A DNA stretch of 64,000 nt, taken from assembly GCA_029747015.1 (NCBI GenBank), contig JAKOGI010001559.1, positions 82,792-146,791 on the forward strand, read 5' to 3'. The translations under genes were made by a program, and so were the position numbers. The notes under the pieces were generated by a model, which made no database searches, had not been told where the DNA came from, and saw only the letters and a program-made list of their open reading frames with translations. Of the stretch, positions 21,218 to 35,912 are shown piece after piece. Within the stretch, counting starts at the first letter, position 1, and the number at the start of each line of letters is the position of its first letter. Origin of the DNA: Carnegiea gigantea. Taxonomy: Eukaryota > Streptophyta > Magnoliopsida > Caryophyllales > Cactaceae.

Positions 21218-21741
21218 GTAAGTTAACAAGTTTAATTTGTTTAATTTGTGATTTTAATTTTGTCAATTTCAATTTCAATTTCAGAGTAGTTGGTTTTGTG
21301 AGTTTAATTTGATCTTTAGTTGGTGTCATGGTGATTGAGTTTGATTTAGTTTGATTGTTGATTGGAATAGCAGTTGGCGTCATGTTGATTGAGGTTAATT
21401 TTTGACCTAAAAAATATGTCAAATGCTTGTCATTTTCAGGTTAACACGAAATGTGTATATGAAATTGGAATGGAAACTTTCATCAGACACAATTGTGATT
21501 CTTGTTTGCTTGAAAATGTCTATAACGATCATATCATGCATCGCTTTCAAAATATGAGGTCTCATCGAAGCCAATTAGATTTGATGTAACTATTGCTAAA
21601 ATTTGTATTATGTATACTATTATTCCGACCCCCTTTCCTTAAATTCATGGATCCGCCTGCCGGCGTTGCTATCTGTGTTATGTTGAATCTCTTACTATTG
21701 CTTAGTATGACCCCCTTTTTTCTGTCAATTGTGATGATAGA

Positions 21742-24132
21742 ATGGCAACATTGAGAAACTTGAAGATAAAGACTGGCACATGTAAACGCCTTGTCAAAGA
21801 GCTACACTCATATGAGAAAGAGGTTGAAAGAGAAGCTACTAAAACTGCTGATATGAAGGAGAAAGGTGCTGATCCTTATGACCTAAAGCAACAGGTACAT
21901 TATTGTGTTCTTTCGTCTCCTATCCCGAATTGAGGGTTGAGGAAAATGTGTGTAGTAGTGTACACAAAACAGTCGGACCCTGCTTGCATTTGTTGTCTTT
22001 TCTGCTTCTATGGTTTTATGTCGATCCATTGATTGATGAACGTGTTGAATGAGCTTTACCCAAGTAAGTTTTGGTTGTGATTTTACCCAACAGTTGTATG
22101 GTGATGTCTTCCTTCTGACATGTGCCTTGAGTTCTATTTTACCATGTTCTTGAACTTTTCTCTCCTGGATGCTGTAAGGCTGTAGCTTTGACAGGACCAA
22201 ATTGTGCACTTTACACTCTTTCTTATCTACATTGTGTGTGACTTGCTTTTTTAGCTTTTGAATGTTACCTACAGCGTTTCAGACGTTTGGCATTCAACAA
22301 ATCGTGATCTTCATCTATGCAATTTATCATGTGTGCCGAGACTCTTTGAATTTAATTGAATGCACTGCCACCCAAACCAATACCCTGAAATACACAGCCT
22401 TTCCCCTGCAACTGAATTGTAGCAGTTTTGTTTTTTTTTTTTTTTAAATTTTTATGGTTGAACCTAGATTTGGTAAAAATACTAATTGGTCTTTGCTGGA
22501 CTATGCCGATGATGTTCTGTTTTATCTATGACCCTTTTTACCTGTTAGGTAAATTAAGCGATGTTTGCTGCCTTCCAATCTCTTTAAAGAGGAGGGGCCT
22601 TTTTGCATTTTAACCTGCTCCTCAATTGAATTCTGTTTATCTGCAATATGAGTTGATAGTTAAAAAAAACATATAATGGTTCTGAGAATATTGTTTTTCT
22701 TTTTTTTCTCTGTCTTTTGTAATTTCTTTTCTTTTTTTAAACAAGGAAATGTTTGTGAACTTGCTGATCCTGGTAAGCCTTATCCATTCTGTACTTCTCA
22801 GGAGAACGTTCTTGCTGAATCAAGAATGATGGTGCCTGATTGTCGTAAGCGGCTGGAGTCTGCACTAGCTGACTTGAAGGCAACACTGGTATGGTGTTTG
22901 GTGGTGGTGATATTTTGCATGCTGTGTCTTTCATATATTGATATAAGATTCATGACTGGCCACATTGTGGTATGCACCCCGCCCCCCAAAGGTTTCCAAT
23001 GGGATTCCTGGTGTGGACGTGTAAAGTTAAATATGGTACGAGGAAGAGCTCAACTTCATCAATTCAAAATCACTCAGGACTTGGCTTCTTTTTTCGGGGG
23101 GGGGGGGGGAGATGCACTGTCGCTAATCATGAAATATTGATCAATGCAAATCAGCACATTATGGTAAACCCCCCCAAAAAAAAAATCTTGAAATGTTTTT
23201 GTCGTTGATATTTTTAACACAGTAACTGCTTTGCAGTTATCCTTTGCTTGTGGTATTCACAAAGAACCTCAGCATATCAAATGAAAAGATTTTTTTTAAA
23301 CAAAAAAAGTGAAATCCACAAATCTCATCTTTCAAATACTGCCTGCGATCAGTCCTGGAAATTTGGGAAACAGAATGTCATGATTGGGATTCGGAGACAA
23401 CTGAAAATGGAGCTCCCATCAGAACATTTTACTATTTCTAGTGCACAAAGGGATGGGCCAGGAGATGAAATGCCAGTAGTTGATTAGAGACTTAGCCGTA
23501 ATGTTGCCAAATGTCTGGAATTTGCTATGCACTGTTAATTTTGATTGAAAGATCCACTACTGAGATTTTTTTGGATTGATAATGAACTAAATCAAATCTT
23601 CACCACCTTGTCCCACACTTCGTATCTTTTGTGAAGTAGTAGTATACTCTATTCAACGCTTTTCAACCAAGTGTTTGTAGTCGAAAAAGAGCCATTGTTT
23701 TGCAAGGCTTAGACTGTGTAGCTTGTACATCTAGTCTACCCCCCGCCCCCACCCCAAAAAAAAAAAAATAAAAGAAGAAAAAAAGAGACGCCTCAGGTAG
23801 GAGACTCATGGGAGGCACTAAGGTAATGGTGTGGAGTGTCTTATCTGCTAGTTCCGCTTTGCACTTTATTTTACAAATCTTGATGGGTAATTGGATAATT
23901 GGAGATTCACTTCTGCTGGCATATTCAATGTATTGCAAAATATAAATTTCGAATCTTTGTAGTTATAAGATTTTTGTGATCATGTCACCTTTCCCATTGA
24001 AATCAATTTCCTGCTACGTCAACCTAATTTCAGGCGGAACTGGAGGAGTCAAGTGAGCAAGGAGCAGAACTTGATGAAGCCCGAAGCACCATTGCTGATG
24101 TTGAGAAATTGTTTCAAAGTGGAGATGCATGA
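21742..24132 (+). CDS. TFCA: Tubulin-folding cofactor A (112 aa)
   Basis: A cytosolic chaperone that binds beta-tubulin released from the CCT chaperonin before alpha/beta dimer assembly; the Arabidopsis gene is KIESEL. Coding exons 21742-21894, 22802-22888 and 24034-24132 join in frame (51+29+32 residues). Highly conserved segments are visible: NLKIKTGTCKRLVKELHSYE, ADPYDLKQQENVL and RKRLESALADLKATL. The mostly helical, Glu/Lys-rich protein without signal or TM segment fits the family's three-helix bundle, and its length is standard. The ATG at 21742 directly follows the splice acceptor. Intron 2 contains poly-G and poly-A runs (23096-23109, about 23174-23184). Intact. Confidence 0.95.
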
Positions 24133-24890
24133 TGTTAGAATCTCAATTTTTTGTAAGATTGCTGCGCGTCCTGAAAGAAGCCATGTTAAGTTCTGTGGTC
24201 GAATTTGAATAGTGATTGATGTATCATTCGCAGAAGCGCCAACTTTTTCACTGGCTGGTTTGTGTAAGACAGTGACTTTCTTTGTCGTTATGGTCTCCCC
24301 TTTGAGCCTTTGCACTTCGCTGGGGATCCAGATAATTAAACTAACCGAGTTTACATCTTTGATCTGTGTATTTGAGCTCCTGACTCGAATTTATATAAGA
24401 AATTCGAGGTGCTTGGATAAAGTTAGATCCTTATTTCTAGTTATGCCTGCCAGGGGTGTATGTTGTATGCACATATGTGATATATTGATGGCGAAATTTT
24501 GTTTATATTGGCGGTGAAGTTTAGTTCAATCCGATTATTCGAATGTCGGTCTGATTGTTTGAATGTGGGTGGCCTAGGAATGGCAGATTGTCTTTATGAA
24601 TTTTTCATCCGAGTTCCAATTCATGCATAAGTTGATCCCATTTCTACCTTCTGAATCCAATTTCGACATGAAAAATGGTGGGTTTTGGTAAAGAGAAGGG
24701 GGTGTGGACGAAGTTCATTTGAATTGTGAGCATTTTCCTCCTTATTCCAAGTTCAGCATCCTATACAGAGCAGATAGGGACTTTACATGACGTGTTAAGA
24801 GTTTATTTATTTATTTACTTCGTGGTTGTTTGTCCACATGTATTACCTTATCAACAAAATGATTTAAGGGAAAAAAGGTAAAGAGTAGAG
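24133..24890 (+). other. Cofactor A 3' untranslated region and flank
   Basis: No further coding exon. The 3' untranslated region is expected in the first few hundred bases; no single poly(A) signal stands out. Confidence 0.4.
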
Positions 24891-25225
24891 GTATTTGGTA
24901 AACAATTTTTTGTTCAAAAAGAGTATTTTGGACCAAAACTAACTGTTTGATATAGTTAAAAAGTTAATTTGGGAGTTTAGTATAATAGTTTTTTGGAAAA
25001 GCTTTTTGGGTTTAAAAAACTAACTTGAAAAAGCTAATTTGATGAGCCTTTTAGAAGAGCGTTTTGAAAAATTAGCTTTTTGTCTCACAACTTTTTTAGA
25101 AACAACTAATTCTTCAAACAGTTTTTCTACAAACAACTAGTTCAAACAGCTAATACAAATAGCTAATTCAAACAGTTAATATCTAACAACTAATACAAAC
25201 AGCTAACAGTTGTTTGCCAAACAGA
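24891..25225. mobile_element. hAT-like MITE with CAAACAGCTAAT sub-repeats
   Basis: Left end TTTGGTAAACAA and right end TTGTTTGCCAAA form an inverted repeat. The right half has several AACAACTA / CAAACAGCTAAT tandem words (about 25095-25210). Non-coding. Confidence 0.5.
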
Positions 25226-25254
25226 GATTATATGCTTGGAGGGGACTGACAGGG

Positions 25255-25870
25255 AAGCTTATCGAAACGAACGTGACAAAAACTAGAGTAGGAAAAGTCT
25301 GACCCAACACGATTACCGACCCGAAACCGACACGAAAGTAAGAGGGTTTGGATATAAATTTTCGACCTGTTTAATTAAATGGGTTGACACGTTCAACCCG
25401 TTTAATTAAATGAATTAGATTCAGGTCAAGATTCTCAATACGAAAAAGTACCTATTTAACCCGTTTAATTAAATGAGTTAAATAACTCAACTTATTTTTC
25501 CATTTGTCATTTATCCATTTACTTTTTGTTAGATAATTAAGAATATAAAAATTTTTAAAAATTGTAAATTATGATGAATCAGGGAAATTTTAAAGAGTAA
25601 TATTTAATGTGATATGTAAACTTAATTTTTAACACTGTAATTACATATTAGTTGAAGATATTAAATGTGTAAATAGTTAATTAGGCGACTGAACTTGACT
25701 TGTTTATTTTAAACGGGTTAAGCGGGTCAACCCGTTTAAAACTTAAATCAGTACAGGTCAAGGTTTTTCAACCCGTTTAATAAACGGGTTAGGTTCCGAT
25801 CGAGAAATTTTCAACCTGTTTAAGTTCGACACGAACACAAACCCGATCCGACACGACCTATTAAGCTCTA
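25255..25870. repeat. Interspersed repeat rich in ACCCGTTTAATTAAAT words
   Basis: Multiple copies of ACCCGTTTAATTAAAT and AACGGGTT over about 600 bp, with GACACGAAC/CCGATCCGACACGA at the right. The ends AAGCTTAT and TTAAGCTC are weakly inverted. Typical of non-autonomous plant DNA elements; class uncertain. Confidence 0.45.
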
Positions 25871-26414
25871 ATAAAAACCATGCAATCACAATTGCATTGT
25901 TTTTTTTGGGGGGGGGTCTTTAAGGCCTACTGATTTATGATGTGTTAAGACATAGTTTTCTCATAATATTTTGCTCACATTATCAACAAAAAGGATTTCC
26001 TCACTTATTAGGGATTTACTGCACATTAAGCAGAGCTAGGTATTTGCTGCGAATGCATTCGAGTTCGTGTGTAAGTATTGAACACAAACTACACATGTAT
26101 CAAAGGCCTAAGTGTTTCAAAACTTTCCAGGGAAGCAGCAATATTCCCCAAAAAAAATAAAGGAAAAAAAAATGACGAATAGGAATTCCATTGAAGCATT
26201 AGCTAAAGAGTATCATCACAGATAATCCATTTCCCAGCACAATTACCACATCATAACAACCAACAAGCATACTATGTCCCTGTGTAACCAAACCATATGC
26301 ATATGTACAAGTCACTCCATCCATGTGTATATTTGATTGCAAATATGCAGTTATTTCATGGACTTTTGCTAATATGTTCTTTCCACTAAGAAAGCAAGGA
26401 TGATAGTAGACCCA

Positions 26415-28297
26415 TTATGCTACTCCAGAAGACTCCCGGATCCCCGGAGCGAGAGGGTCAAAGTCGACACTGATAACCTGGGTGCGGTCCCCCTTCTGCG
26501 ACTCCTCGATCTCCTCAAAGTAATCCTCCCGGGCATTGTCCGATAGCATAAGGCAGATCAACCAGAAGAGACATGAATCAAGGGACACAAAGGCACCACC
26601 TCCAATGAGGCCAGTCTTCGCGGTGGGGCAGGTGTAGCCCTTGGTATAATGGACGTTGCGGCTCAAATGAAGTTGCTCCGTGATTGTCGGCCATAAGAGC
26701 AGTGCTGCTGCAAGTCCGGCTGTCAACCTGGTTGAATGCAAAGCCACCATTTTTCACATGTTATCCATTGTTGAGGATAATGTTTTGAAGCTGATGTCAA
26801 GATTTAAATCGTTTTGGAACATTAATGGAGAAAGAGACAGTATTATTTCAAGCAGTAGTCAGCATTCTCCCGAAAGGTTGTTTTATTTGAAAGATGTTCT
26901 TTGAGAATGCAATTTTAGTATATATTTTCCCCGTTTGGTTTCTACAAAAGGTCCTCTACAATCCCATCGTAGAATGAGCTCCTCCGATGACCCACACCCT
27001 AGAAGGGTTATAGCAATGCTATGATTAGCTAGAAATAACTTACCAACTCCCCAACACTGTCTATAGCCTCAATTGTATGGAGATGAGGATCATTCAACCT
27101 CGGAATGTTATTTCAACCTATAGAATTTCCTCCCATAGTTTGTCAAGCATTGGAATAAAAAGACAACCAAATATGTAAAAAAAAATTTCCTGAAACCAAG
27201 TGCACCATACTCCACGAATCCAAGAACAGAGTACCTGATATTTTCATTGAATTCAGGAATCTATACTGGAAGAAATAACGAAAGAAAGAAAGACATGGAT
27301 GCCTACCAAGCAATGTTGAAGAACACAATCATGGTTTTGCTGCGGAACAAGGCAGAGTGTGGAATGGCCTTCCTGTTATATGGGTAAGAAATGGACACGT
27401 AGCCAACAACAGTAGATGCTATCAGAGCAGCCGCTGATATGTATCCCAGAGCTACGGTTGGATCTGACGGATACTTGCAGATGATGACATCCTTACCCTG
27501 AATAGGTGTTCCAGCTGCAGGCTGCACGACAGAGGACATAAAAGCTGAGATTGAGTATAATTGATGATGCGACAAACTGTGAAAATAAAACAGAAAACTT
27601 GCACATAAAGGAGGACAAAAAAAACCAAAATGCAAATTAAGAAAATGAACTTGGCATTGGTAGCCAATGAATCGGCAAGATACTCATCTCCAGTTTTCAT
27701 TATGGATTTACAATTACAGCTCACAACATTATCACCTCTCTAGATCCCACTATGAAAGGATACATACTAGGACATCGGTATATGACAACATAACATGCCA
27801 AAAATAGGTAGTGAAAAAGGGGGGAAAATAAGGACAACTTAAACAAGCGTACAGCCATAGCTTTAAGTCCTCAACCGATGTCAGTTAAGAATGAAAACAA
27901 AAAAATTTCTTTCTACCATCGACAAAGTTATCCTCGCTTGTAGGAAACTAGGTATGTACAGTCTAAATCAAATCCTGTCCTAATTTCGCACATCTTGCCT
28001 CTTTTAAGAATATGTTTGTGAAAAATAGCAGGGTGCCATCAGATTGAGGTGCCATGTAGTCACCTTCAGTATCCTCCTAGCAATAAAACATAGATGCAAC
28101 ATTGTGGAGGGGATAAAACCCTTCTATGAAACTCTTCAAATTTCATTGAGAATTTTCAAGTTTCATAAATACAAGGTGAGTGCCTGAATACTACACAATC
28201 GATGTACCTTCTTGTTTTCAGCAATCACACCACATATGAAGGAGATGGCGCCAAAGAAGGAAGTAAGCAAAGCCATCTGTTTCATACTTAGCCCCAT
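26415..28297 (-). CDS. DUF1218 family four-TM membrane protein (205 aa)
   Basis: Plant-specific DUF1218 proteins are small membrane proteins; some members affect vein patterning or secondary wall lignin. Coding exons on the minus strand: 28297-28208, 27521-27307, 26727-26415. They join in frame to 618 nt including TGA. Predicted TM segments are MALLTSFFGAISFICGVIA (residues about 8-26), LGYISAAALIASTVVGYVSI, VFFNIAWLTAGLAAALLLW and VSLDSCLFWLICLML. Conserved family words are CKYPSDPTVALGY, LWPTITEQLHL and CPTAKTGLIGGGAF, the last two bearing conserved Cys. The C-terminal tail is acidic and soluble. The ATG at 28295-28297 lies in an exon whose acceptor is at about 28327, so the leader is probably spliced. 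Convergent with cofactor A. Confidence 0.88.
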
Positions 28298-28329
28298 CCT
28301 TGCAACTGATGATACCTGAGTGCAGTCTG

Positions 28330-30060
28330 CAAATGAGAAAAAAATTGGCACACTTTAATTTGTAATGAAATGCAGGCACTTGCACACCTAGAAGGGGGAG
28401 AAACTCAAAGAAGAGCATATAAAAACAGGGACTTGCTTCAGAAAATCAAAAAATATCGGATCCAAAAAAATCTCAAGAGGAAACATTAATAGAGAAATCT
28501 GAAATCCACAAATTAGAAAACAAACAGAAAAAAAAAACATGCTTGCATATGAACATTCAAGCATGAAGGCAAAAGCGACAAAGGTGCCACGCTGGAGGGG
28601 CATGCCAAACATCTCATATGCAATCTAGCAGGGACGTTTCAAACATCTCATATGCAATCTCAGCAGCAAGAATAACTCGACTAAGGAAGCTTTGCTCCCT
28701 GAATATTGCATCTTCAAATGAAAATGAGAGCATTAAAGCAGAAGATATGTAAAAGACAGCATATCCATCATGTGGGCTGGGGGATCCGTCCTCAAAAGAG
28801 TAGCCGACCTTGATCATGCAAATACTAATATTTTTAGTTGTGAATCTAGTTTGGGATACGTCTCTTTTTCCACTCGGTTTCGTGCAACATCGTCACAATG
28901 CTTGGATTTCCCTTCACAATGTCATTTTACATGCAGGTGAACAGCAACAAGAGCATTAAGGCAAATAAGCAATTTCAGATCGTCATGACACAAAGAAGCC
29001 TAATCACAACTATTCCCCTGCCTCCAAGGAATTTTCCACCGGGGGGGGGGTATGGAGGTTAGCGGGAGGGATGGAAAGTTATTTATCCTCATCTCATTGT
29101 TTATGCTTGTAACTAAGCGGAATGGAGGAAAGGGAGTTAACTCACCAGAGATCTTCCCTTCAAACCCCCCAGGGTGATTAAAAATTGAGTAATGGAGGTG
29201 AATGGGGATGACAGATCCCCCTCCCGTCCCCTCACTTAATTTTTCCACAAAAAGGTGAATGAAAGCTAACTATCCTTTCTTCCTCTCCCTTCCCCCTCTG
29301 ATCCCTCAATCCAAACATACTCAAAACCACAAAAGAAGAGGGGGAAGGGGAGGAACCATTTGAGTTCCTGAACACATTTAAAGCTAATCAAATCAAAGGG
29401 GTAGTCTAGTAATCCTAAAGACTTCAACCTAACCCCCAAAGGGAATTGGATTCTAACCCCTCCCTCCCCCCCCCCCCCCAAAAAAAAAAAAAGGAAAGGC
29501 CAAAAAAAAAAACCCCCACCATAAGGCTTCTTCCAAAGTGCCCGTCTCAGTTATGTGTTTCCTAAATCGGCCACCTAACACTCTTACCTAAGAAACAAAA
29601 GGAGGGTGAGTGGCATTGAAAAGGGCATCCAATTATTCTAAAGCACCCACTTTATAACCAACAACAATTCTAGCGCTTTTTTGGGATTTAAGATCCTCAG
29701 AAATCAAAATAAAGAACTTCCAACTATCAAAGACTACCACTTTATGTTCCCTGTTGTAATTCAACAATTCAAATCCCCTTCATCTCATAATCAGATCTTA
29801 GTTTACCCAGAAACTAACCCGCAAACTAAAAAGAAGACAATCAAACAACACAATTTCAAAAATTACACCAGAACCCAGAAAGATTACTCAAACTATTGCA
29901 CAGAACAACATCAAAAACTGAAACCCAGATTGATAATCCAGCAAAATCAAAGAATCAAACTGCCAAAAAGTCAACCCATCATACCACAGAAGCAAAATCC
30001 ACAAAGAAAAAAAGATCACATCAAATTAATCATCCCAGAATCAAGATTTGCATGAGAAAT
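28330..30060. other. Region upstream of the DUF1218 coding exons, probably leader intron
   Basis: AT-rich, no coding exon recognised. It contains C/A and G-rich homopolymer runs (29041-29050, 29466-29492). Open frames here have no conserved features. Confidence 0.35.
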
Positions 30061-30065
30061 CTGAC

Positions 30066-30200
30066 CTCTGTCTCTCTCACCCCTTCTTTCAGCGGATTCT
30101 CTTTTCTCGTGGTGAAGCCTCCCTACTAATGAAGAGCCCAACCCAGAGAAGGGATAACACTCTGGAGTCCTGAATTCGGTAAAATTGGGAAATCCCGAGT
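30066..30200 (-). other. Candidate 5' untranslated exon of the DUF1218 gene
   Basis: On the minus strand a GA-rich leader ends at a possible donor (ACAGAG|GTCAGA, donor 30065-30064). It would splice to the acceptor at 28327 over a 1.7 kb leader intron. Inferred from position and composition only. Confidence 0.3.
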
Positions 30201-30239
30201 AAATAAAAGCGGTTGAGAATAACAATACTTGGGATAGAA

Positions 30240-32700
30240 TCAGTATTGCAAAATGGGGAATCTGGGTTATAATATGGGCAAAATTCGGAAGATTAGGGAT
30301 CTTAAAACACAGATTCTCAGAATCATTGATGAGTGAATTTATGGCCCCAAAAAAAAAAAAATTGACAATTGTTCATTGGCTGTCACCAGTAGCCTCTACA
30401 GCTGTGACTCCTGTGAGACCGCCGTGACTTCGGATTTCCTATATTGACTTTCCTTATCCATATATTTCTTTTTCTTTTTTTTAAAAAAGATGGCAGTAAC
30501 ATTTGTATTGTTGATCTGAGTTCACAAACGTGACATACATGTCAATAGATTAGTTGATCCAAAGGAATTTAAAAAAAATAGAAGAATGTTTAGAAAGTTA
30601 AAAATAAAAAAGATAAGAAGATTGTCCTTATCCAAAATCACTTTGTGAAGTTGTGTTGAAATCATAATATAACTAATAGATGTGTTGATTATTGCTGTTA
30701 TTTTTCAGTAGCTAATAGAAAAGAATATGATTAACCCAAGAAATCAGAGTATATAATAGGCATAAGAAAATTAAAATTATCACATAAATGATTAATTAAA
30801 TATCTATGAGAAAATTAAAATTATCACATAAATAATAAATTAAATGAATAATGTAACTTGTAGAATATGAAAACTGAAAACTAGATATTGACTAAGAGTA
30901 ATTAAACTACAATAATCCCCAAAAATAAATTAAAATAAGATGCTATATATTTACCTATTATGTAATCTTCTCTTAACCCCATTTGTTAATCTTCCTCCGC
31001 CTTAAGTAATGCATGCATGTGAATAAAATAACATAGTATTTACGTTACATATACATATGTATGTTGATTGTACAAATTGAGGCGTATGAGATAGTCTACC
31101 GACATATAGTGTGTAAATCATAGCAGGGTTAACATCCATGTTTTGATCACTTTATGAATAAATCATAGTAATGCGGTTCTATACGATAAGAACAATAACA
31201 TCAAGTTAGCTATATATATGCAAATCACGTCTGATAGGAAGGAAAGCTATCTATAGGTATATATGTTGATTTTCTCTTTTTCTAGTATTAGTTACACCTC
31301 TCAAGTTTTTAATTGTAAAATTTCATACACTTGAACCTATCCAACCTCTATTCTTAATTATATTCAACCGTCTCATTCCCACACTTTTATTGTAACAACC
31401 ATTATCATTTTCTGCCAATTTTTAAAATTCAAAAATTAATTTAATCAAAAGTATTACTGTAAAATAATTTTTACATGGAGTTCCCATAAAAGAATTAAAA
31501 AATAAACTAAATGAAACTTGATATTTAATCAAAATTGAAGAAACCCCACTTTCGTTTATATATGGCATGAAATATATACAAATAAAAATTATGTAGAATG
31601 TAATTGACTAAAAAGGGTTGAGAAATTGTAGAAAAGAAAAAAAATCATGTGTAAGTATTATTATATGTATCTCACACCTAATAATTTAATTAGGTTATTT
31701 AGTCAAATTATTGGTGGTCATCGTTAAGCCATTTAAATTATTATCTATAGCGCTATACAAAAATTAGGAATTTAGAACAAATGGTCAACACTGTATCATA
31801 TTATTCCCATCCTCATCTCTATTTTAATGAAGTTCGTGTAACCATGTTTGGTTCATTCTTAAGTATATATTGTAACGTGAGCCAAAAGGAAAAAGTGTAC
31901 TGTGATGATATAGCTTGCTCTACCAATAAAATTGAACACAATTGGAGTAATCCATGTAATTAAAGGTATACAGTCTAATCTTAGAATTGTAACCATTTTA
32001 GGGTAATGAAAGCTACATATTGTAGCAATTACCTTAGAATTGTAATCATTTTTGTATAGATAAGAAGGAGAAACCATCTTTTTATTGTTGGATAATATTT
32101 TAAATGTATTCAAATGAAAATGTTTAGATATCCGTCAAAATATGTCTTTTATGTGATGTTGATATTTGCAAAGGAATAGATCGAGATTTAACGATACGAT
32201 ATGATTCAAACAGTTTTGGAAAAGACTTTACCGACAAATTAAGAAATGGAGATCCGATCCTATATATTTTTTTTTTGACAGTGAGTGAAATATGTACGAA
32301 TAATGCACTATAACAGCAAGAGAACAGATACATGATCAAGCCTTACCCCATTGTCCGAGCCTAATTTAATTAATACACTACCATAGGTTCATGGCTCACC
32401 AACATCAACTGTTCAATTAAATGAAGGAAAATTAACTTGCAATTGAATCATTCATCTTGTTAAGGTCATATTGCGGGGTGGGCATGCATGGTTGACTCAA
32501 CAGCAAAGGTGTGCACTGCCAACAAATCCCACATTCACCGCGACGATTTTGATCAAGTCGCGTTATCAGTTTGTGTGGTCGTCCTTGTGCCGCTCATCAC
32601 CACTACAACCGGGCGACCACTACTGATGATGCCACCAAGTCAAAAATTTCGATGAAACTCATCACTCATGTGGCGATGTAGGAAAGGAGAGTGGGGAAAG
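30240..32700. other. AT-rich intergenic DNA, no gene seen
   Basis: No exon-like sequence, repeat ends or RNA gene recognised. A short near-duplicate lies at about 30765-30840 (GAGAAAATTAAAATTATCACATAAAT-like words twice). Confidence 0.35.
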
Positions 32701-32706
32701 GATATG

Positions 32707-33085
32707 AGAGCATTCCAAGCCCACATTCCATATTTTGGAGCTCTACCCTACCACATCAGCATAAGTTCCAGTTTTTTGGAACTCGTATTCATTCACTTCT
32801 CCAACGCATGGAACTCTAACTTAAATCACTTAATGAAATATTTGTAATGGACCCACCTCATAACATAAAATCTTTTTTTAAATCATCCAAATAATATTCT
32901 TAAGAAGTAAAACAAAAAAAGCAAACAAAAATCACAAAAGGACATAAAAAGTTGGAACGAAAGGCGGAACGACAGTGGGTTCCTACCGACGAGGCACCTG
33001 CAAGTGAAGGAAATGGACAGCACCATGTGGCAATGGCGCCACCTGATGGAACACGCGTTCCCTGAATGCGGCTGTTCTGAAGGAG
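32707..33085. mobile_element. MITE-like unit related to 34498-34867
   Basis: Begins AGAGCATTCCAAGCCC and shares ordered blocks with 34498-34867: TTTTTGGAACT, CCACATCAG, ATGGACCCACC, AAATAATATT, AAAATCA. The right end is degenerate, so the boundary is approximate. Confidence 0.5.
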
Positions 33086-33325
33086 TTTGGGAAGGGGCAG
33101 TCCAATAAATAGGAAGAGTTGGTTTTGTGGTAGTTATAAATTGCTTAGGGTCGAAATTTTAAAAATTTAAAATTGAATAGGGATATAACTTAATTTGGAT
33201 AAAGTGAAGTTTTAGTGGAAGAAAATGTTACTTCAAAAGTCGAACATGTATTTAAACGGGATTCGATGAAATTGCACGATTGGGGGAGGGAGGACTTCTA
33301 ACCCTACATGATTTTGCTATATATA

Positions 33326-34497
<1,172 letters not shown>

Positions 34498-34500
<3 letters not shown>

Positions 34501-34867
34501 CATTTCAAGCCCGAGTTTCATTTTTGGAATTCCGGTCTGCCACATCAGTAAAAGTTTCAATTTTTTGGAACTTGCATTCTATCATTTCTCAAACTAATGA
34601 AATTCCAACTTAAATTACCTAATAAAATAATTTTTATGGACCCACCTTATGATACACAACTTTTTTTTAAACTATCTAAATAATATTTTTATTTAAAAAA
34701 GAAAAACAAATAAAAATCAGAAAATGACAAAAAATGGAATGGAAGAGAGAACGCCAGTGCGTTCCCCCATCCCCCCCGCGTTTCCTATGGCTGGAATTGT
34801 ACGATTTCACTTGATGTGACACTTGGACCCCATCTACTAGAACGCTTGCCAGTAGGTGGGGATGCTC
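34498..34867. mobile_element. MITE with TTA target duplication
   Basis: Begins GAGCATTTCAAGCC and ends GGGGATGCTC, flanked by TTA on both sides (34495-34497 and 34868-34870). 370 bp, non-coding. The TTA duplication and GAGCAT ends fit a PIF/Harbinger-type MITE. Related to 32707-33085. Confidence 0.6.
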
Positions 34868-34870
34868 TTA

Positions 34871-35912
34871 CGGTTTGCAGTAATCTAATTTTTGATTTGT
34901 TTTTTTTAAATTTTAAATTTTTTATTTATGCATGTTCTTTTCATCTCATTTACAACTTATTTTTCTAAGTTTGACTAATTTTCAATTTCCTACTTTTTAA
35001 ACTCCATTTTCCATTGGCTTTTAACAAAAACAAACTAAACTTACAATTTCTTCTGATTTGTTAACCATTTTTTTATTTTAATATTTATCAGAATTTTATA
35101 TTTTCAGTTTAGAAAAAAATAATTATTATATTTTTTCACTCCACAATTTTTTTAATTGCTCCCAATACAAAATTTAAAATGTATTAGACAAATGCATCAC
35201 TGATTAAAATGATATCACCCAATCTTATGGCCTCTCAAAGAAAATAATTTTCCAGTAAGTCTTGTGTGATACCGTCTCATGATGACTTATAGTAAGATGG
35301 ATTACATGTGAATTAACTATCATCCAAACCTATGAAGGGGAAAAAAAATATATATATACATATCATGTATACCTTCTCGTAAAAAATGACCATATTAAGA
35401 ATGTCTTATATGAGAGTTTGCGATTCCCCCGCTCATACGAGATATATTACATATTTAAAAGGACATTACAAAAGGAATGTCCGGATAGTATTGATATCAC
35501 ATATTTTAAAACGGACATTACAAAAAGAATGATCATATAGTATTGAATTTACGATCAAACTTGTTCATAAGCCTAATTTTAATGAACACTTTGAACCAAA
35601 CCAACTATATTGGTGGTTAAAAATATAATTTGATTTGATAACTTGAATTACTAAACTATAATGCATTTTATTTAACTTGGGAATATGGAACTCAGCTCAG
35701 TGGTTCATTTGGTGAGAAAAAAGGAGTGGAATGGAATCAAGTATCAAGTTCTGGAAGGTTGGTGATGGGACTTGATTCGTGGACCCAAATGTTTGGTGAA
35801 CAATTAAGGGATGAAACCATCTTCTCACCCCTCCCCTTCCCCTCAAAGAAAAAAGACATCTTCATTATTTTCAACGAGCAGGAGCTTTCCGGTGAGCTGA
35901 GGCCAGCAATAG
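34871..35912. other. Intergenic DNA left of the chromovirus
   Basis: AT-rich, with a relict ACCGTCTCATGATGACTTA inverted-repeat motif near 35268. No gene seen. Confidence 0.35.

Noticed and set aside
21041..21422. Minus-strand open frames with Arg-Glu repeats
   Set aside because: They are shadows of the (CT)n leader of cofactor A.
21389..21589. Possible extra coding exon upstream of cofactor A
   Set aside because: The cofactor A protein is complete from the ATG at 21742, and the 66-codon frame has no recognisable similarity.
29681..30129. Lys/Gln/Thr-rich open frames on the plus strand
   Set aside because: Low-complexity composition from AT-rich DNA in the probable leader intron of the minus-strand DUF1218 gene. 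No conserved motif.
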